A DNA stretch of 64,000 nt from Niebla homalea (Eukaryota; Ascomycota; Lecanoromycetes; Lecanorales; Ramalinaceae), in the NCBI GenBank assembly GCA_019925105.1, contig JAHGAU010000025.1, positions 62,001 to 126,000 on the forward strand, given 5' to 3'. The notes beneath the pieces were generated by a model, which was not told the origin of the DNA, searched no databases, and saw only the letters and a list, made by a program, of their open reading frames with translations. The position numbers were made by a program, and so were the translations under genes. Below are positions 1 through 11,588 of this stretch, piece after piece (position 1 is the first letter of the stretch; each line of letters begins with the position of its first letter).

Positions 1-740
1 TTAATGTTAATTACGAATATAAATAATAAAAGTAAAACGTTATATATATATTAATTTCCTATTTACTATTTAAGGAGCTTAAACCGGGATTAATTAAAAA
101 GGTAGGGATTAACGATTATTATTAAATATTTATTAATAAAAAGGGTATTAAGGCGGCCGCCAGATTTATAATAATTATAGGCTTATTATTATAGTTTAAC
201 TTAATTAAGGAAATAAAAAAAATAGTTAAAAATTTAATTAAGAAATTTTACTATTAACTTAAAAATAAAAAACAATAGCGGGAAAATTATACCCAGTAAA
301 AGGTTAAGGGGGCAATAAATATTAAGGCGGTATAAAAAGTAATATTATATCGGTTAATAAAGTTATATAAATAAAATAATAATAATATATATATTAATAA
401 GGATATTTAATAATATAATCGGAATTCTGAAATTTTAATATTAAATAAACCCATAAAATAACGGAAAAGTAATAAGTTTAAAGGTAACCCTTAAATAGAT
501 TTAATCGTAATATTATAGGTTTTCTTAAAAAAAATATATAAATAAATTCTTACTCTTTAAACGGCCGTAAATACTCTTAACCCTTAAGACGTAAATAAAG
601 GCTAGATAAATACCGGTTTTTATTCTTAACGTTATGGATATCGGGTTTTTTACGGTTATTAATAAGGTTAAATAGCCGAGTATTAAAGAACGCCGGAATT
701 AGCTCAGCTAGATCCGTAGTATAAATTAATCAATCAATCA
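1..740 (+). mobile_element. LINE E6: 3' end of a Tad-like non-LTR retrotransposon
   Basis: This is the 3' portion of a non-LTR retrotransposon whose 5' part lies outside the window. It is the reverse complement of the low-coordinate ends of E1, E2, E3 and E4. For example, the block with GGCGGCCGCCAG near 151-165 and the one with CGCCGGAATTAGCTCAGCTA near 690-710 recur in each copy. It ends in an AATC-type tail (about 727-740), the 3' signature of this family. No reverse transcriptase core is present, because that lies further 5'. The sequence is strongly RIP-mutated. The flanking target duplication cannot be seen since the left end is cut off. It appears to have inserted into Gypsy-F or next to its preserved part. 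Confidence 0.85.
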
Positions 741-1089
741 AAATAACGGAATCTTTTAAAAATAAAGTAATAATTATATAACCAGAATATTTCAAGCAGT
801 TAAAGAAAAAAAAACGAAAATCTAATAATAATTATAATAATAAACGTCGCCGCAATTACGGTTAACGATTATAAGAAATTCTTTAGTAAATTAATTAATT
901 ACCCGATTATAAAGGATAAATTACGTAAAAAAATACCCGCTACTTATTACGAGTACTTAAACGTTTATAATACTAAAGAGGCTAGTAAAATCCCACCGTC
1001 TAGGTTAATAAACTATACGATTAAATTAAAAAACGGAGCTTATTTATTTATGAAAAAAGCATTTGGTATATTTAAAAATAAACGATCGT

Positions 1090-2200
1090 TATTAAGAAAT
1101 ACGTTAAAAATATAATTAAAAAGGGTTATATTAGACTTAATATATCATTATATGTTACCCTAGTCTTTATCGTTAAGAAGCCAGATAAAGGATTAAAGGT
1201 ATACGTTAATTATAAAGCTTTAAATTCCCTAATAATTAAGAACCAGAATATATTACCTTTAATTAAAGAGATATTATCCCGTTTTTATAAGTCTAAAATA
1301 TATTCTAAGTTTAATATAATCGCAGTTTTTAACAAAATCCGTATTAAGGAAAAATATAAGATAAAGACCGTTTTTTGATTAAGTACGGTTTTTACGAATA
1401 TATTATAATACCCTTCGGGCTGTATAACGCGCCCGAAACGTTTCAGTTATTTATTAACAAGGTTTTAAGGGAATACCTCGATATATTCTATATGGCGTAT
1501 TTAAATAATATACTCGTATATAGCGATAACGAAGAATCTTATATGAAATACGTTTAATTAATCCTAATTAAATTATAAAAAATATTATTTTATTTTAATA
1601 TTAATAAATATAACTTTAACGTTTAAAAAATTAAGTATTTCGGTTTAATTATTATTACGGAAAGTCTAAAAATAGATCCAAAAAAGGTAAATACAATTAT
1701 AAAATGGCAAATTGAAAATAGTATTTATAATAGCGTTAATTCTTATATATTTTGACTTAAACAAAAAGATATAACTTAAATTAAACGTATTAAACTATAT
1801 CATTATAATAGTTTTATCTTAAATAAATAACGTAGGGGTTTTATATCCCATTATATTCCTTTTAAGGAAAATAATACTTCAGGAATATAATTACGAGATA
1901 TATAATAAGGAATTATTAACCATCGTTAAAACGTTCGAGGAATAATATCCCGAGTTAATAAAAATAATTATCGAGGACTTTATTAAGGTAATAACGGATT
2001 ATAAGAACCTTAAGTACTTTATATCCTCAAAAAAGCTAAGTAAAAGATAAGCGAGATAAACTGAGTTCCTTATTAAGTTTAATTTCAGGATAATATATCG
2101 TCCGGGGAAGTAAAATAATAAACCCGATAGTCTTATTAGGAGGCCGGGTAATCTCTTTATATACGATAAAAACGACCGTATTCAATATTAATAATAAACG
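1090..2200 (+). pseudogene. Gypsy-F reverse transcriptase and RNase H (RIP-inactivated)
   Basis: These are pol domains that copied the element RNA into DNA. A KKPDKGLRVYVNYKALN-type stretch (1180-1240) and PFGLYNAPETFQ (1411-1446) are classic Ty3/Gypsy RT motifs. The catalytic YLDD motif reads YLNN, with the two Asn codons at 1504-1509, so both metal-binding Asp residues are lost. RNase H follows: an ELLTIVKTFEE-like block near 1910-1940, a TDYKNLKYF-like block near 1993-2025, and YRPGK near 2095-2115. The longest open stretch (1375-1557) starts at a TTG inside the domain and is not a real gene start. Confidence in the family is high; exact domain edges are estimates. Confidence 0.93.
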
Positions 2201-2559
2201 ATATTAAATATAAGCCGGAAAAACCCGGCTTTAAAGTTTGCCTTAATAAGAATATTAATAAATAATTCTAAAATTAACTTAATTAAGCTATTTTCAATAA
2301 TTTATACGTTAAATAAAAAAGTATTTAAAATCGAGGAATCTTTAAAAAAATCAATTCCGGAATACCTTATCGATATCATACCCGGTAAAAAGTTAACAAA
2401 AGAATTACCGGGTAGGATATTTATATCTTATAATAAACTATTAAAACGGATTAAAAAAATATATATAAAAAATAACGTCGTTTAAAAAATAATATAAATT
2501 AAAAAGGTAAGCAAAAAAAAAGTTTTATTAAATTTTAAAAAAATAAAGTTTTTAAAGCT

Positions 2560-3990
2560 CAAACTCAGACGTTATAAGGTTAAAAACGACTTATTCTATA
2601 TAATAAGGAGGCTATATATCCCGGACGATAATAATCTCCGGATAAACTTTATTTAAGCGATTTATAAATTAAAAGTAAAAAAGTATATAAAATAAACGAC
2701 TATATATAAAAGGCTAAGTTTATAATATTATTAGCTAAGGATAATAAATTCGGTAATACGGTTCGTTAAAAGCTATTATATATATAAAAAATCGAAATTA
2801 TATAAAAAAAACCGATATAAGTTACTTTAATTATTTCTAGTATTAAATAGGTATTAAACCGATATTTCAATTAACTTTATAGTCAAGCTTCCTAAATATA
2901 AACGTTATAATAAAGACTATAAATATATTATAATAATTATCAACCAGCTTTCAAAGAAAAAAAAATTTATTATACTAAACTTATTTAACGTTTTTACCGT
3001 AATTTAAGGCTTTATTAATTAAGTTTAGCGAAAAGAAAAATATTTTAAGTTTATCGTCTTTAATTGCGGTAATTAATTTATATTATATTTCTAAAAGAAA
3101 CTTTATTAAAGGATCGGTACGAAATTAAAACTATTAACGTTTTTTTACTTAAAGATAAACGGTTAAATAAAGAATGTAAACGGTATAATAAAACAATATT
3201 TACGATTATATATAAATTACAATTAAGACGATTAAGTGGATTTTTTATTAATCGTTAAATTTAAAATAAATTTAACGATAAGTTCAATAATAAAGTTATC
3301 GTTATTTTTAATAATAAAAAAGTATATACCGAAATCTGAACTTAAAGCTTTATAAGCCGTTACCAACGTTACGCCGAAGTAAGGGAACGAGATCCAAATA
3401 TATAACGTATTACTTAAGAAGATAAACGGTTTAAAGTTATTTCTTAAAAACAAGATTTTATAGGCTTAAAGCTAATAAGTAAAGTAAATAAATCGATATC
3501 GCTTCCCGTTATTAGAGTTCCGGGTAAGTAATATAATAATATTCGATGTTAGGAATATAAAAATTAAATGACTATTAAAGTTATTAAATTATAAAAACCT
3601 AAGATGTTTTATAATAATCCGGGTTATTAATAATATAGCTTATAAGCTTAAGCTACCCGGATTAATAAAAAATGTTTACCCTATTTTTTACCTAATATTA
3701 TTATATTATAATAATTAAGACCCTCTGCCCGGCCAAATTATTAAGCTATTACCTTTAATATTTTTAATAAAAAGGGAAAAAATTATAATACGTTCGAAGT
3801 CGTTAACTTAAGGATTAATAAAAAATGGAATAACCTAATATTAAAAATAAAGGGGTACTTAATATATAAGGTTAAATATATCGGCTAAAAAGATTAAAAC
3901 GCGATATTATTATAGTAAATATATATAAACGTCGCCGGTTATCTTAATCTTATCGCCGATTATTATTATAAAAACCTAAAGAAACCAGGA
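2560..3990 (+). pseudogene. Gypsy-F integrase and chromodomain (RIP-inactivated)
   Basis: The integrase inserts the cDNA, and the chromodomain usually directs insertion towards methylated heterochromatin. A YKYIIIIINQLSKK-like stretch (about 2920-2960) matches the integrase core 'ILVIVDRLSKM' strand. The DDE region follows with many stops. Around 3840-3900 an IYKVKYIG stretch, then stop-K-D-stop-N, fits a chromodomain 'LVKWxGW' motif whose Trp codons became TAA. KPKKPG-like residues near 3980 resemble the usual C-terminal 'YPxKPG'. A separate open frame on the other strand at 3232-3453 is only a shadow of this domain. Confidence 0.85.
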
Positions 3991-4325
3991 CTATATATTA
4001 ATTTCGAAATACCGGATAATTAAAGAGCAATACTCACTATCCTATTAAATAAGGATAAAAGCTAAAACTATAGCTGACCTATTAAATTATCCCGATTAAG
4101 GAGGTAAATTATATATTAATAGTTAAGTAGGCTGTTTTATTGTTAATAGGGATATACGATTATTATATTTTCGTCCGCGATAAACTACGGCTCGTTAATA
4201 TTAAGAAGGAACCTTAATACCTGAAGGATATTACCATCGATACCTTATTATCGATACCTTACCGTCGAATAATTAAATAATACGATAAGCTTACAGGAGC
4301 TTACCGTCGCTTAAGGGGGGGGTAG

Positions 4326-4496
4326 TGTTACGGTATAAAGCCTGCGGTATTAATAACCTGGCGGGCAGCCAAAACGCTAAACCCGAATAGGCCTAGCGTA
4401 TCGCGTATATTATAAATACGTATAATATATGCTATTTAATTCTTTATAATTAAAATTCTAAGTTATATTCCATACTTTACCTTTAAGTCCCTAATA
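4326..4496 (+). repeat. LTR-F, 3' LTR of Gypsy-F (171 bp)
   Basis: The LTR starts TGTTACGG directly after a G-rich polypurine tract (4311-4325) and ends near CCCTAATA. An inverted copy of similar length lies at 62751-62924 and shares ATTAATAACCTGGCG and the CTAGCGTAT block. Differences are mostly C/T and G/A. The end coordinate is set by where similarity to the second copy fades, so it could be off by about ten bases. Confidence 0.85.
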
Positions 4497-4789
4497 TAAG
4501 TAATATTATAAATATTAATTTAAGTCTTTATTAATATCCTTATTTTATAGTTAATAATATTAACGAGGCTTTTAATACCCGTTTTTATAAAGATTATTTT
4601 TATTAAATTATTATTATAATCCGAGCCCAATTTATTCTTTATTATATCCGGCTTATAATCCGATTAATTATTATTTATTATATCCAATTTATTTTTTAAT
4701 TTAATATTTTAGCTTTTAATTTACGTTTCTATATTTATATATCCGGGGTTCTAAATATAATAATCGGTTAATTATTAAAAAGCTTTTAT

Positions 4790-6100
4790 TATATATTTTT
4801 TTTATTCTTATTAAGGCTATTCGTAATTTCTTTATTTAATATGATATTATAAGGTTTATTTTTTAAATAAATATAAATCGAGGATTTTTTTTATTAAGAA
4901 AATTTTATATCCTTATTTATTTAATTTAACCGGTAATAAAAAAATCGCTTATCTTAATCACGGATCATTTATTACGGTTTTTAATAAAAAGATATAGAAA
5001 ACGTTAAATTTTATCTAATTATTAAATAATTTTAGTTAATATATATATAAAAAGATTATTTGAGTAATCTTAAAAAAACCGTCGTTTTTCTAATTAAATT
5101 TTTTGTTCGGTTTTTTAGACTTTATATTACGTATATTTAGTTATATTTAATCTTTAATTTTAAACCGTAATACGTAGGCCCGGTAATTCTTTATATATTT
5201 CTCTTATTAAAATTAAGCTTATATTATTTGTTTTTTAAGGGCCTTAATAATTTATTTTATTTTATCGGTGAAATAATCGGCTTAATAATAATTTATAAGC
5301 TTTTTTTCTAAACGTATTAATCGCCCGAAGTTAAGTCAGTTTAATTTTTATATAAGCATATTACTTTATATTTATAAAAAAAAGTATATATTAAATAGTT
5401 TAAGAAAAAACGTTATTTACAATAAAAATAATTAATAGAATTTAAAAGCTTTAATTATTTTATAAATACAATATAAATATTCTAAGGTAACTTTTTATTA
5501 TTTACTTATAATTTTTAGTTTATCTATTTATTTCCTGATAAAAAACCGTTAAAAAATTAACTTTCATATTTAATTATTTATATAATTCGTTTTAAAAATA
5601 ACTTATAAATCGTATACCTTAATCCGAAATAATAAAAGTTAATAAACCGTAATTAAACCAGATTAATCAATAAAAAACCTTAACCCTATCTTTAATAATT
5701 ATAGAATAAACCGGTTCGATCCAAGTATTCTTTATTAAATAGTCTATTATTATTAATATATTATTATATTTTTATCCTTATAGATTCAATATAAGAAATA
5801 CTTTAATAATAAAATCGATCGAGATATCTACTTATTATCGTTCAAGAACCAATAAAAATTTAAGTATTTTTTAATAAAAGTTATAAGTTAATTTAACCCG
5901 TTTATACGTTATATAGTACTTAATATATCGATTAATATTATTAAAAGTATTAGGCTATTAATAATTATATTATAATACTTCGTACGTCCGAAGTTAGCCC
6001 GGGTATTTAAGGATTAATAAATTATAATATTGCTTAATTATTTCAGTCCGGAAATTATTTTATTAAGTAACTAAATATCAAGAAAATTAATAAATAATAA
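4790..6100 (-). pseudogene. Gypsy-D integrase and chromodomain
   Basis: On the minus strand, an NNILIIIDYLIKNT-like stretch corresponds to the integrase 'NxILVVVDRLSKM' strand, and IISDxGIRFISYF to the second catalytic Asp region 'ISDRGTRFxSxF'. Further on, FYIFLLK resembles the conserved 'FHVSLLEP' linker. A YKIFLIKKILD stretch followed by YHIK-stop-RNYE resembles a chromodomain ('YEVExILD … YLVKWxGYE'). Trp and Gln positions are stops. The chromodomain lies at the low-coordinate end as expected for the C-terminus. Confidence 0.82.
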
Positions 6101-6299
6101 AATCATTATTAAGCTTAAAATCTATGAACGGGACATTTTTTTTATTTTTTTATTATCCCGGAATGAAGCTATTTTAATTTCTTAATAAAATTTATTTTAT
6201 AAAACTTTCTAAAATAATTCTTTTTTTAAAATAATAATTTCTTTTTTAATAATATTATTACCCTTTTTAAAAAAATAATCGTTATTATTTTTATTACTA

Positions 6300-7570
6300 A
6301 CCGAACTAATATTACTTATAACGGTATTAACTAAAAGCCTTAGGGACTTATCCAGGTATTTAAGCTATATTATTATTTGTTAATTATGCTTTTTTTCTCT
6401 CTTAATTATTATTAATATACCGGGTTAAAACGTCAATAACGATATTAAGACGTTTAAGATAATATTTAATTTTGAAATCGAACTAAGACAAAAAATTCGA
6501 TTAATAAACTTACCTCGGAATAAGCAATTAATTAATTATAAAATACTTTAAATTCTTATAATTAATAATTATTTATACCGGAAATTTTAAATCTTAAAGT
6601 TTTAATTTTTATTTTATAAAAATATAAATAATCGTTGAAAACTTTTTATTATAGATCTTATAATTTAATTCCGCTAGTAATATTTTGATCAAGAAAAAGG
6701 CTATTAGCCGTATTACCCCTTAATAATCTCTTTACGAGAGAACTCCGGTAATAATTTTATCCGAAATATCCATTTTAACGATAATATTAAGCTCCGGGTC
6801 AAAATATCGTAAAACCAAAGTTTAAATAATTTAAGTTTAAGATTTTTAAAAGCTTATTAATAGATAAATATCTATATGAATAAGGTATTTTTTTAGGTAA
6901 ATGTTATTGAAAACTTATAATAAAAATTAAAGTTTTTAATAAATTTTCAGTAGAAATTTATAAAACTTATAAAGCTTTATAACTCCTTTAAAATCTTTAA
7001 TATTTATTATTTTAGGATATTTTTTATTTTATTTAAGTTTATTTTTACCTCGTTTAAAATAAAAATTAACCTTAAATATACTATTTTTTAAACGTTAAAA
7101 TTATACTTATTAATATCGGCTTAAATACCGGCTTTTTAAAGTTTTTAAAGTATTAAACGGATATAATATTAATAATCTTTTAGATTATTATTATAAATTA
7201 AAATATTATTTATATATATATTAAAAAATGAGTTGAAATATTTTTTTAAAACGTTATTAATAAAAATTTATTAATTAAAAGGAGCTTAATAAAGCCCGAA
7301 AGATATTACCGTATATTTAAAGAATTTATTTTATATATAGAAAGCTTTCTTTTATTTTTTATTTTTAATTATTTATAACTTATTAAAAATTACGATAATA
7401 TCGATTTTAAAATAATAATATATTTTATAAAGTATATTTAATATTTTTTTTATTAAAAATATTAAATAATAGTTTTTTATTATAATCTCGTTTAAAACCC
7501 TATAATTAATATAAAGGCGAAAATTTCTTTTTAGCTTTCTAATAAATGAAATAAACAAAAAAATTTAAAA
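6300..7570 (-). pseudogene. Gypsy-D reverse transcriptase and RNase H
   Basis: The 7373-7558 frame (minus) contains FRLYINYRVLNEIIIKNYY, matching the RT motif 'FRLCVDYRALNxITIKNRY'; Asp has become Asn and Arg has become Tyr. A VISFGLY-stop-AP block follows near 7290, equal to 'VMPFGLTNAP'. The catalytic motif reads YINNILIYN at about 7195-7216; the two Asn codons at 7205-7210 replace the DD pair. RNase H follows with many stops. The Met at 7558 is internal to the domain and not a true start. Confidence 0.9.
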
Positions 7571-7989
7571 ATTATTAATTTAAATAAAGCTTTTTTATAG
7601 GTTTTTTTTAAAATAATTCCGTACGATTTGAAATTTATCCCGGGATATATTATATAAGGGACTATACGGTGATTTTCTATTTTCTTATAAAAGGATTCTA
7701 TAGTTAAAAAATCGATATCGAAATAATTTATTAAACTTTTTATAGTTAAAAAGATTTAAATAGTCTTTATAATATTCAGGTAATTTAATAATTAAATCGG
7801 ATTTCGGCTTAAGATTTAAAGCTTTCTCGATATTATTTTATAAAATAATTTTAAAAATACAACTTTCTTAACGTATTATTTTTTTAAAAAATAATATATT
7901 TATTAATCGTAAATCTAATTAATTCTAAAGATAAATTTTACACCCGATTAGGATTATTATCGGTTTTTTTATTATAATTAAAAAATAAT

Positions 7990-8298
7990 ATTATAATATT
8001 ATTGTTTTTAGGATAGCCTAATAAATTTTAAAATAAAAACAGTTTAATACGATTAAATAAAAAGGTAATATAATAACGAAAAATAGATATTTTTTATTTT
8101 TCCGTTAAGAAAACTTACTCGTTTATTAATATAATAAATAATAGATCCTAAAATAATTAGATTACCGTTAAAATAATTTAAATTTCGCAAATATAATAAA
8201 GGAATTAAAAATAATCATAATTTATTTATAAAAGTCTTATTAATAAAAATATAACCGTTTATACCGGAATTAATAAAAGCTTTAACGTTAATCATTTT
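7990..8298 (-). pseudogene. Gypsy-D retropepsin
   Basis: The aspartic protease of the pol polyprotein. On the minus strand the active-site triplet reads N-S-G (8263-8271) in AFINSGINGYIFI, where the family has 'LIDSGAxGYxFI', so the catalytic Asp is mutated. The flap and C-terminal parts follow towards lower coordinates. Joining this frame to 52615 upward, after removing Gypsy-A and one ATAAG copy, gives an uninterrupted reading through the insertion point. That confirms A interrupted D just before its protease. Confidence 0.88.
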
Positions 8299-8303
8299 AT
8301 AAG

Positions 8304-8530
8304 TATTACGGGCACACAGTATGGTGGATAGTCCATGGTGGTAGGTGGTAGTGGTGGTAATAGTACAAAACGCTGTCCCAAATATGTGGGACAGAATATT
8401 TAGTTACTATAGACTAGTTACTAGTAGCCGGGGTTTATCCGGCCACCAGCTTATCTAGTAAATAGGGGCCTTCCTCCATTATTATTAATTAATACTTTTT
8501 TACTTAGTTAATATATATTTATGCCTTACA
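8304..8530 (+). repeat. LTR-A, 5' copy (227 bp)
   Basis: The LTR begins TATTACGGG (TGTTACGGG in the 3' copy) and ends CCTTACA. It aligns without length change to 52388-52614; differences are almost all G/A or C/T, in both directions. Both copies keep a perfect hairpin (8373-8394). The ATAAG duplication lies immediately left. Confidence 0.96.
8373..8394. promoter_or_regulatory. Perfect hairpin inside LTR-A (5' copy)
   Basis: Arms CTGTCCCA and TGGGACAG surround a 6-base loop. The second copy, 52457-52478, is identical although the surrounding LTR sequence has many transitions. It could be a transcript terminator, RNA-packaging or protein-binding structure; the function is unknown. Confidence 0.7.
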
Positions 8531-11245
8531 GTATAATAGCAACGGCTTAAGACTAGATCCTTTAATGAGCTTATTATCGTTTTTACGATATAGTCGATTT
8601 AACACCCTAGACGTTCTATTACTCCTGTTAATATTATTCTTAAGTAACGTTTATTAATTAGCTTAATATAAAACATCGCTTCCGCTACGTATATTCGTAC
8701 GCTGCACGACTGAAAGATTTAATTGAATAAGCTATAAAATAAGACTATATATATTGTTTATTATTTAACCGATTTTTAACGAAAATGCTGGTTTATAGGT
8801 AGTATTAGAAATCCGGTAATTATATTGCGATTATCCGGAATAAATACGAGTTATTAAAAGACTATTAATATAGTATAATAACGACTACTTTAAGGCAATT
8901 ATTAACTTCGTTAAATACCGAATTATTAAAATTTAAATAATAAACCGTTTTTAATAATTAACTTACGCAAAATATTTTTAAAATAAAGCGCTTATATTTT
9001 CTTAATAAAATCAACCTTTATTTTTCGTTTTTATTTTCACTTTTATATTTTATTTTGAATCAATTTATCCATTATTTCATTTAATTAAATGATTATTCGA
9101 TCGTTTGGCTCTTAATAGTTAAACTGGCTGATTAGCTAGACCAAGCTGCTTTATTAAAGTAAAACGTTTTAGAGCTTAAGTATCGTATTATTAAGACTAT
9201 TTATCGAAAAGTTTAATTTATTAAAACTAGATTATACCGTAAATCAATAAGGGAGATAATATTTATTAATAGTACGTATTATTATAAACTACGTTTAACC
9301 GGTAGATAGTATAAAGTAGATTTCCGATCGGGTAGTAAAAGTAATATCCCGCTCAACGCCTAAAAACTTATACTTAATTAAGTAAGTTAAAAATAAACGT
9401 ATTTTTCAAAAAATACTATAGTTATTTATATAAGGTATAAAATTAATACTTAACCGTTTATATTTAGATTTATTTACTTTATTTATAAGTCCGTTTATAT
9501 TATTATTATCGGATTAGAAATCGGAATTTATACTTATATTATTATTAATACGCCCGAAATCTATATTAAATATATCGTTATTACGTATTAACTAGTTATT
9601 AGAAATATCCGTTAAAATTATAGTTTACAATATATAAGTAAGCCGTAATTATCGATTAACTATAAATAAAACTAGACTTTAATAAATAATTATAGACTTT
9701 ATTAACGTTATAATTAATTATAACCGAAATTAATTTTAAGTTAATAAATAATAAAGATATATATTAGGCCCGCCTGGCCCCCTTAAGGAACGCGGTAAGT
9801 AAAACGCTTTAGGTATTTTGAATTTTAGAAATATAATTAAAATATTTAAATATTTCGACCTTATTTACCCTATTAATAATAATAAGTTTATTATTAATAT
9901 TAATTAATATACTTTTTACCGAGATATATTTATATAAATAAGTTATTTTAAAAACGTTATAAAAACAGAATCGAAAGATATTTATATTAATATTAATTTT
10001 TACTTATAAAAAAACGCTTTAATCTAATATTCCGTTAAGTTAAACGAATAAAAGCGAAATTTATTATATAAAGTTATTTTCAAACGTTAATTAAAAACTT
10101 TAATCGTACGTTTTAAAAAACGCGGTAATAAAATTATAAAGGTTTTAACTAAACTAAAATATATAATGGCTAACGCTCGTAGCGGAAAAATATTTAAGGC
10201 TTTTATATAAAATACTATTTATTATATTAAAATAACGGAAATATTATTATATAATTAGCTTTTAATAATATATATAAAAATAAATATAAAGTTTTATATA
10301 TATTTTAAGGCGTTTATTATAAATATATTAGTATCCGTATTCCTCATAATAATAAATGGTAAAATTAACGTATTTCTCGATATTATAAAAAATAAACGTA
10401 CTTTTTAATTAAGTAAAAGTTAATATAGCAATTTCTTATCGCGAGGTCGAAAGGAATATTGTTTTTATTAAGACCGCTTTTACTCTTAACCGAATTATAG
10501 CTCCTATAATTATAGGTCTAATTAAAGTTTTTTCCGTTTACCGTAATATATTTAAAATTAATAAAGTTAACCGTATACCTAATAATATTAAATCTAGCCG
10601 AATTAGCAATATATACCACCTTAGTAGTAGCTACTAAGTCCAAGGTAGCCCTTCGTAATTACGGCGCCGTTAAACGGGTCCGGCTTATTATATTAATAAA
10701 ACAAAAGGTATTGGCAATATAGAGGTTATTTAAACCGGTTGCGGGGCGAATATTGAAATCGATTCCCTTAAGGAAATTGACTATTTTAAAAAGCGTCCGT
10801 ATATTAAGCGTTTATTAAAAATCAGGAGAATTTAAAGTAAAATAATAAATAGTCTTATAACTAGTTTTATAAATAGTCTTACTATTATAACCCTAAAAAC
10901 GTAAAAAGTAGCGATTTAAGTAGCTTAAATATTAAGAAAAATAGTAACGTTAAGTACTATTATAATAAATTTACCGGATCTACTAAAATTAAGACGTATT
11001 ATACTAAATATAAAGTAATATTCTTATCGCGTATAAAATTATATAAGTATTTAAGCAATAAATACTTTAATAAAAATATTTTTAAACTAATATCTAAACC
11101 TAAGTCTATATTAAAGACTATATTTATATATTAATTACTTTCGGTTTTAAACATTGAAATTAATTTTTTTAAAATTATTAAATTAATAATATTAATTATA
11201 AAGTTTAATTTTAATTTCGGTTTTCGACCTTAGAAATATATATAT
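8531..11245 (+). pseudogene. Gypsy-A leader and gag region (degenerate)
   Basis: The internal sequence follows the 5' LTR directly. The first part is probably the untranslated leader. A gag-like coding region is expected up to the protease at 11221. A Met-starting stretch MANARSGKIF occurs near 10167. Near 10950-11010 a Tyr- and Lys-rich stretch (KYYYNKFTGS…TYY) may be a zinc knuckle whose Cys codons became Tyr, but the spacing is not clean. 10590-10760 is visibly less mutated than its surroundings. Identification rests mainly on position. Confidence 0.6.
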
Positions 11246-11250
11246 ATTTC

Positions 11251-11588
11251 TGTTAACCCCGGCTAAGCCTAAAGGGCTTATCTGCTCCTGTACCGCAGTA
11301 GTACCAACGTATGCTCCGTACGTACGGGCCGATATTTTGGCCCTTACCTTAAGACTAGGTCTGGACTCGGATTAATTGTGATCCGAAACGATTAATAGCT
11401 TAACGTACGGGCGGCTATAAATACGGGGTTAATTAATCTCTATTATATATAAAAGGATATACTTATTTTTTAGATTTACTTTTATAATAATTAATTCTTA
11501 TATAGATTTATATTAAATACTATAATATTTATTTATTACGTTTTTAAATATCCTTTAATTTTAATAATATATTAAAGTTAATTTAATA
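11251..11588 (+). repeat. LTR-B, 5' copy (338 bp)
   Basis: The copy starts TGTTAACCCCGG and ends TTTAATA, which corresponds to CCTAACA in the 3' copy. It aligns across its full length with 24975-25278 plus 30903-30936. A shared less mutated core (CGTACGGGCCGATA) and TATA-like elements are conserved. Confidence 0.95.
11411..11456 (+). promoter_or_regulatory. TATA-like elements of LTR-B
   Basis: GGCTATAAATACGGGG (from 11413) and TATATAAAAGG (11446-11456) are typical core-promoter sequences for the element RNA. Both are kept in the 3' LTR, the second at 25170-25180. With no transcript data, which one was used is inference. Confidence 0.5.

Larger units (their letters stand above)
741..4496 (+). 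mobile_element. Gypsy-F: 3' part of a chromodomain Ty3/Gypsy element
   Basis: This is a degenerate LTR retrotransposon on the + strand. Reverse transcriptase, RNase H, integrase and a C-terminal chromodomain follow in Ty3/Gypsy order, then a purine-rich tract (4311-4325) and an LTR starting TGTTACGG at 4326. The 5' LTR, gag and protease are not visible, and LINE E6 abuts the left side. The same LTR and chromodomain recur in inverted orientation at 62751-64000 (F2). Stop codons are almost all TAA/TAG at expected Trp or Gln positions, and Asp has become Asn, as RIP would produce. Inactive. Confidence 0.9.
4497..8303 (-). mobile_element. Gypsy-D: protease-to-chromodomain part (-)
   Basis: This is a Ty3/Gypsy element on the minus strand. 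Reading right to left it holds protease (about 8298-7990), reverse transcriptase (7570-6960), RNase H (6900-6300), integrase (6100-5060) and chromodomain (4950-4790). Its 5' portion was split off by Gypsy-A, inserted with a perfect ATAAG duplication (8299-8303 and 52615-52619). The gag resumes at 52615-53821 and, beyond LINE E4, at 59594 to about 59700. No LTR pair can be recognised. The 4497-4790 stretch probably holds its 3' non-coding end, but I cannot prove this. RIP damage is heavy throughout. Confidence 0.85.

Noticed and set aside
3232..3453. 73-aa minus-strand frame
   Set aside because: Antisense shadow of the Gypsy-F integrase; the + strand carries the recognisable motifs.
7373..7558. 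Start codon at 7558 as a genuine gene start
   Set aside because: The Met lies inside a reverse transcriptase domain that continues upstream through RIP-made stops.
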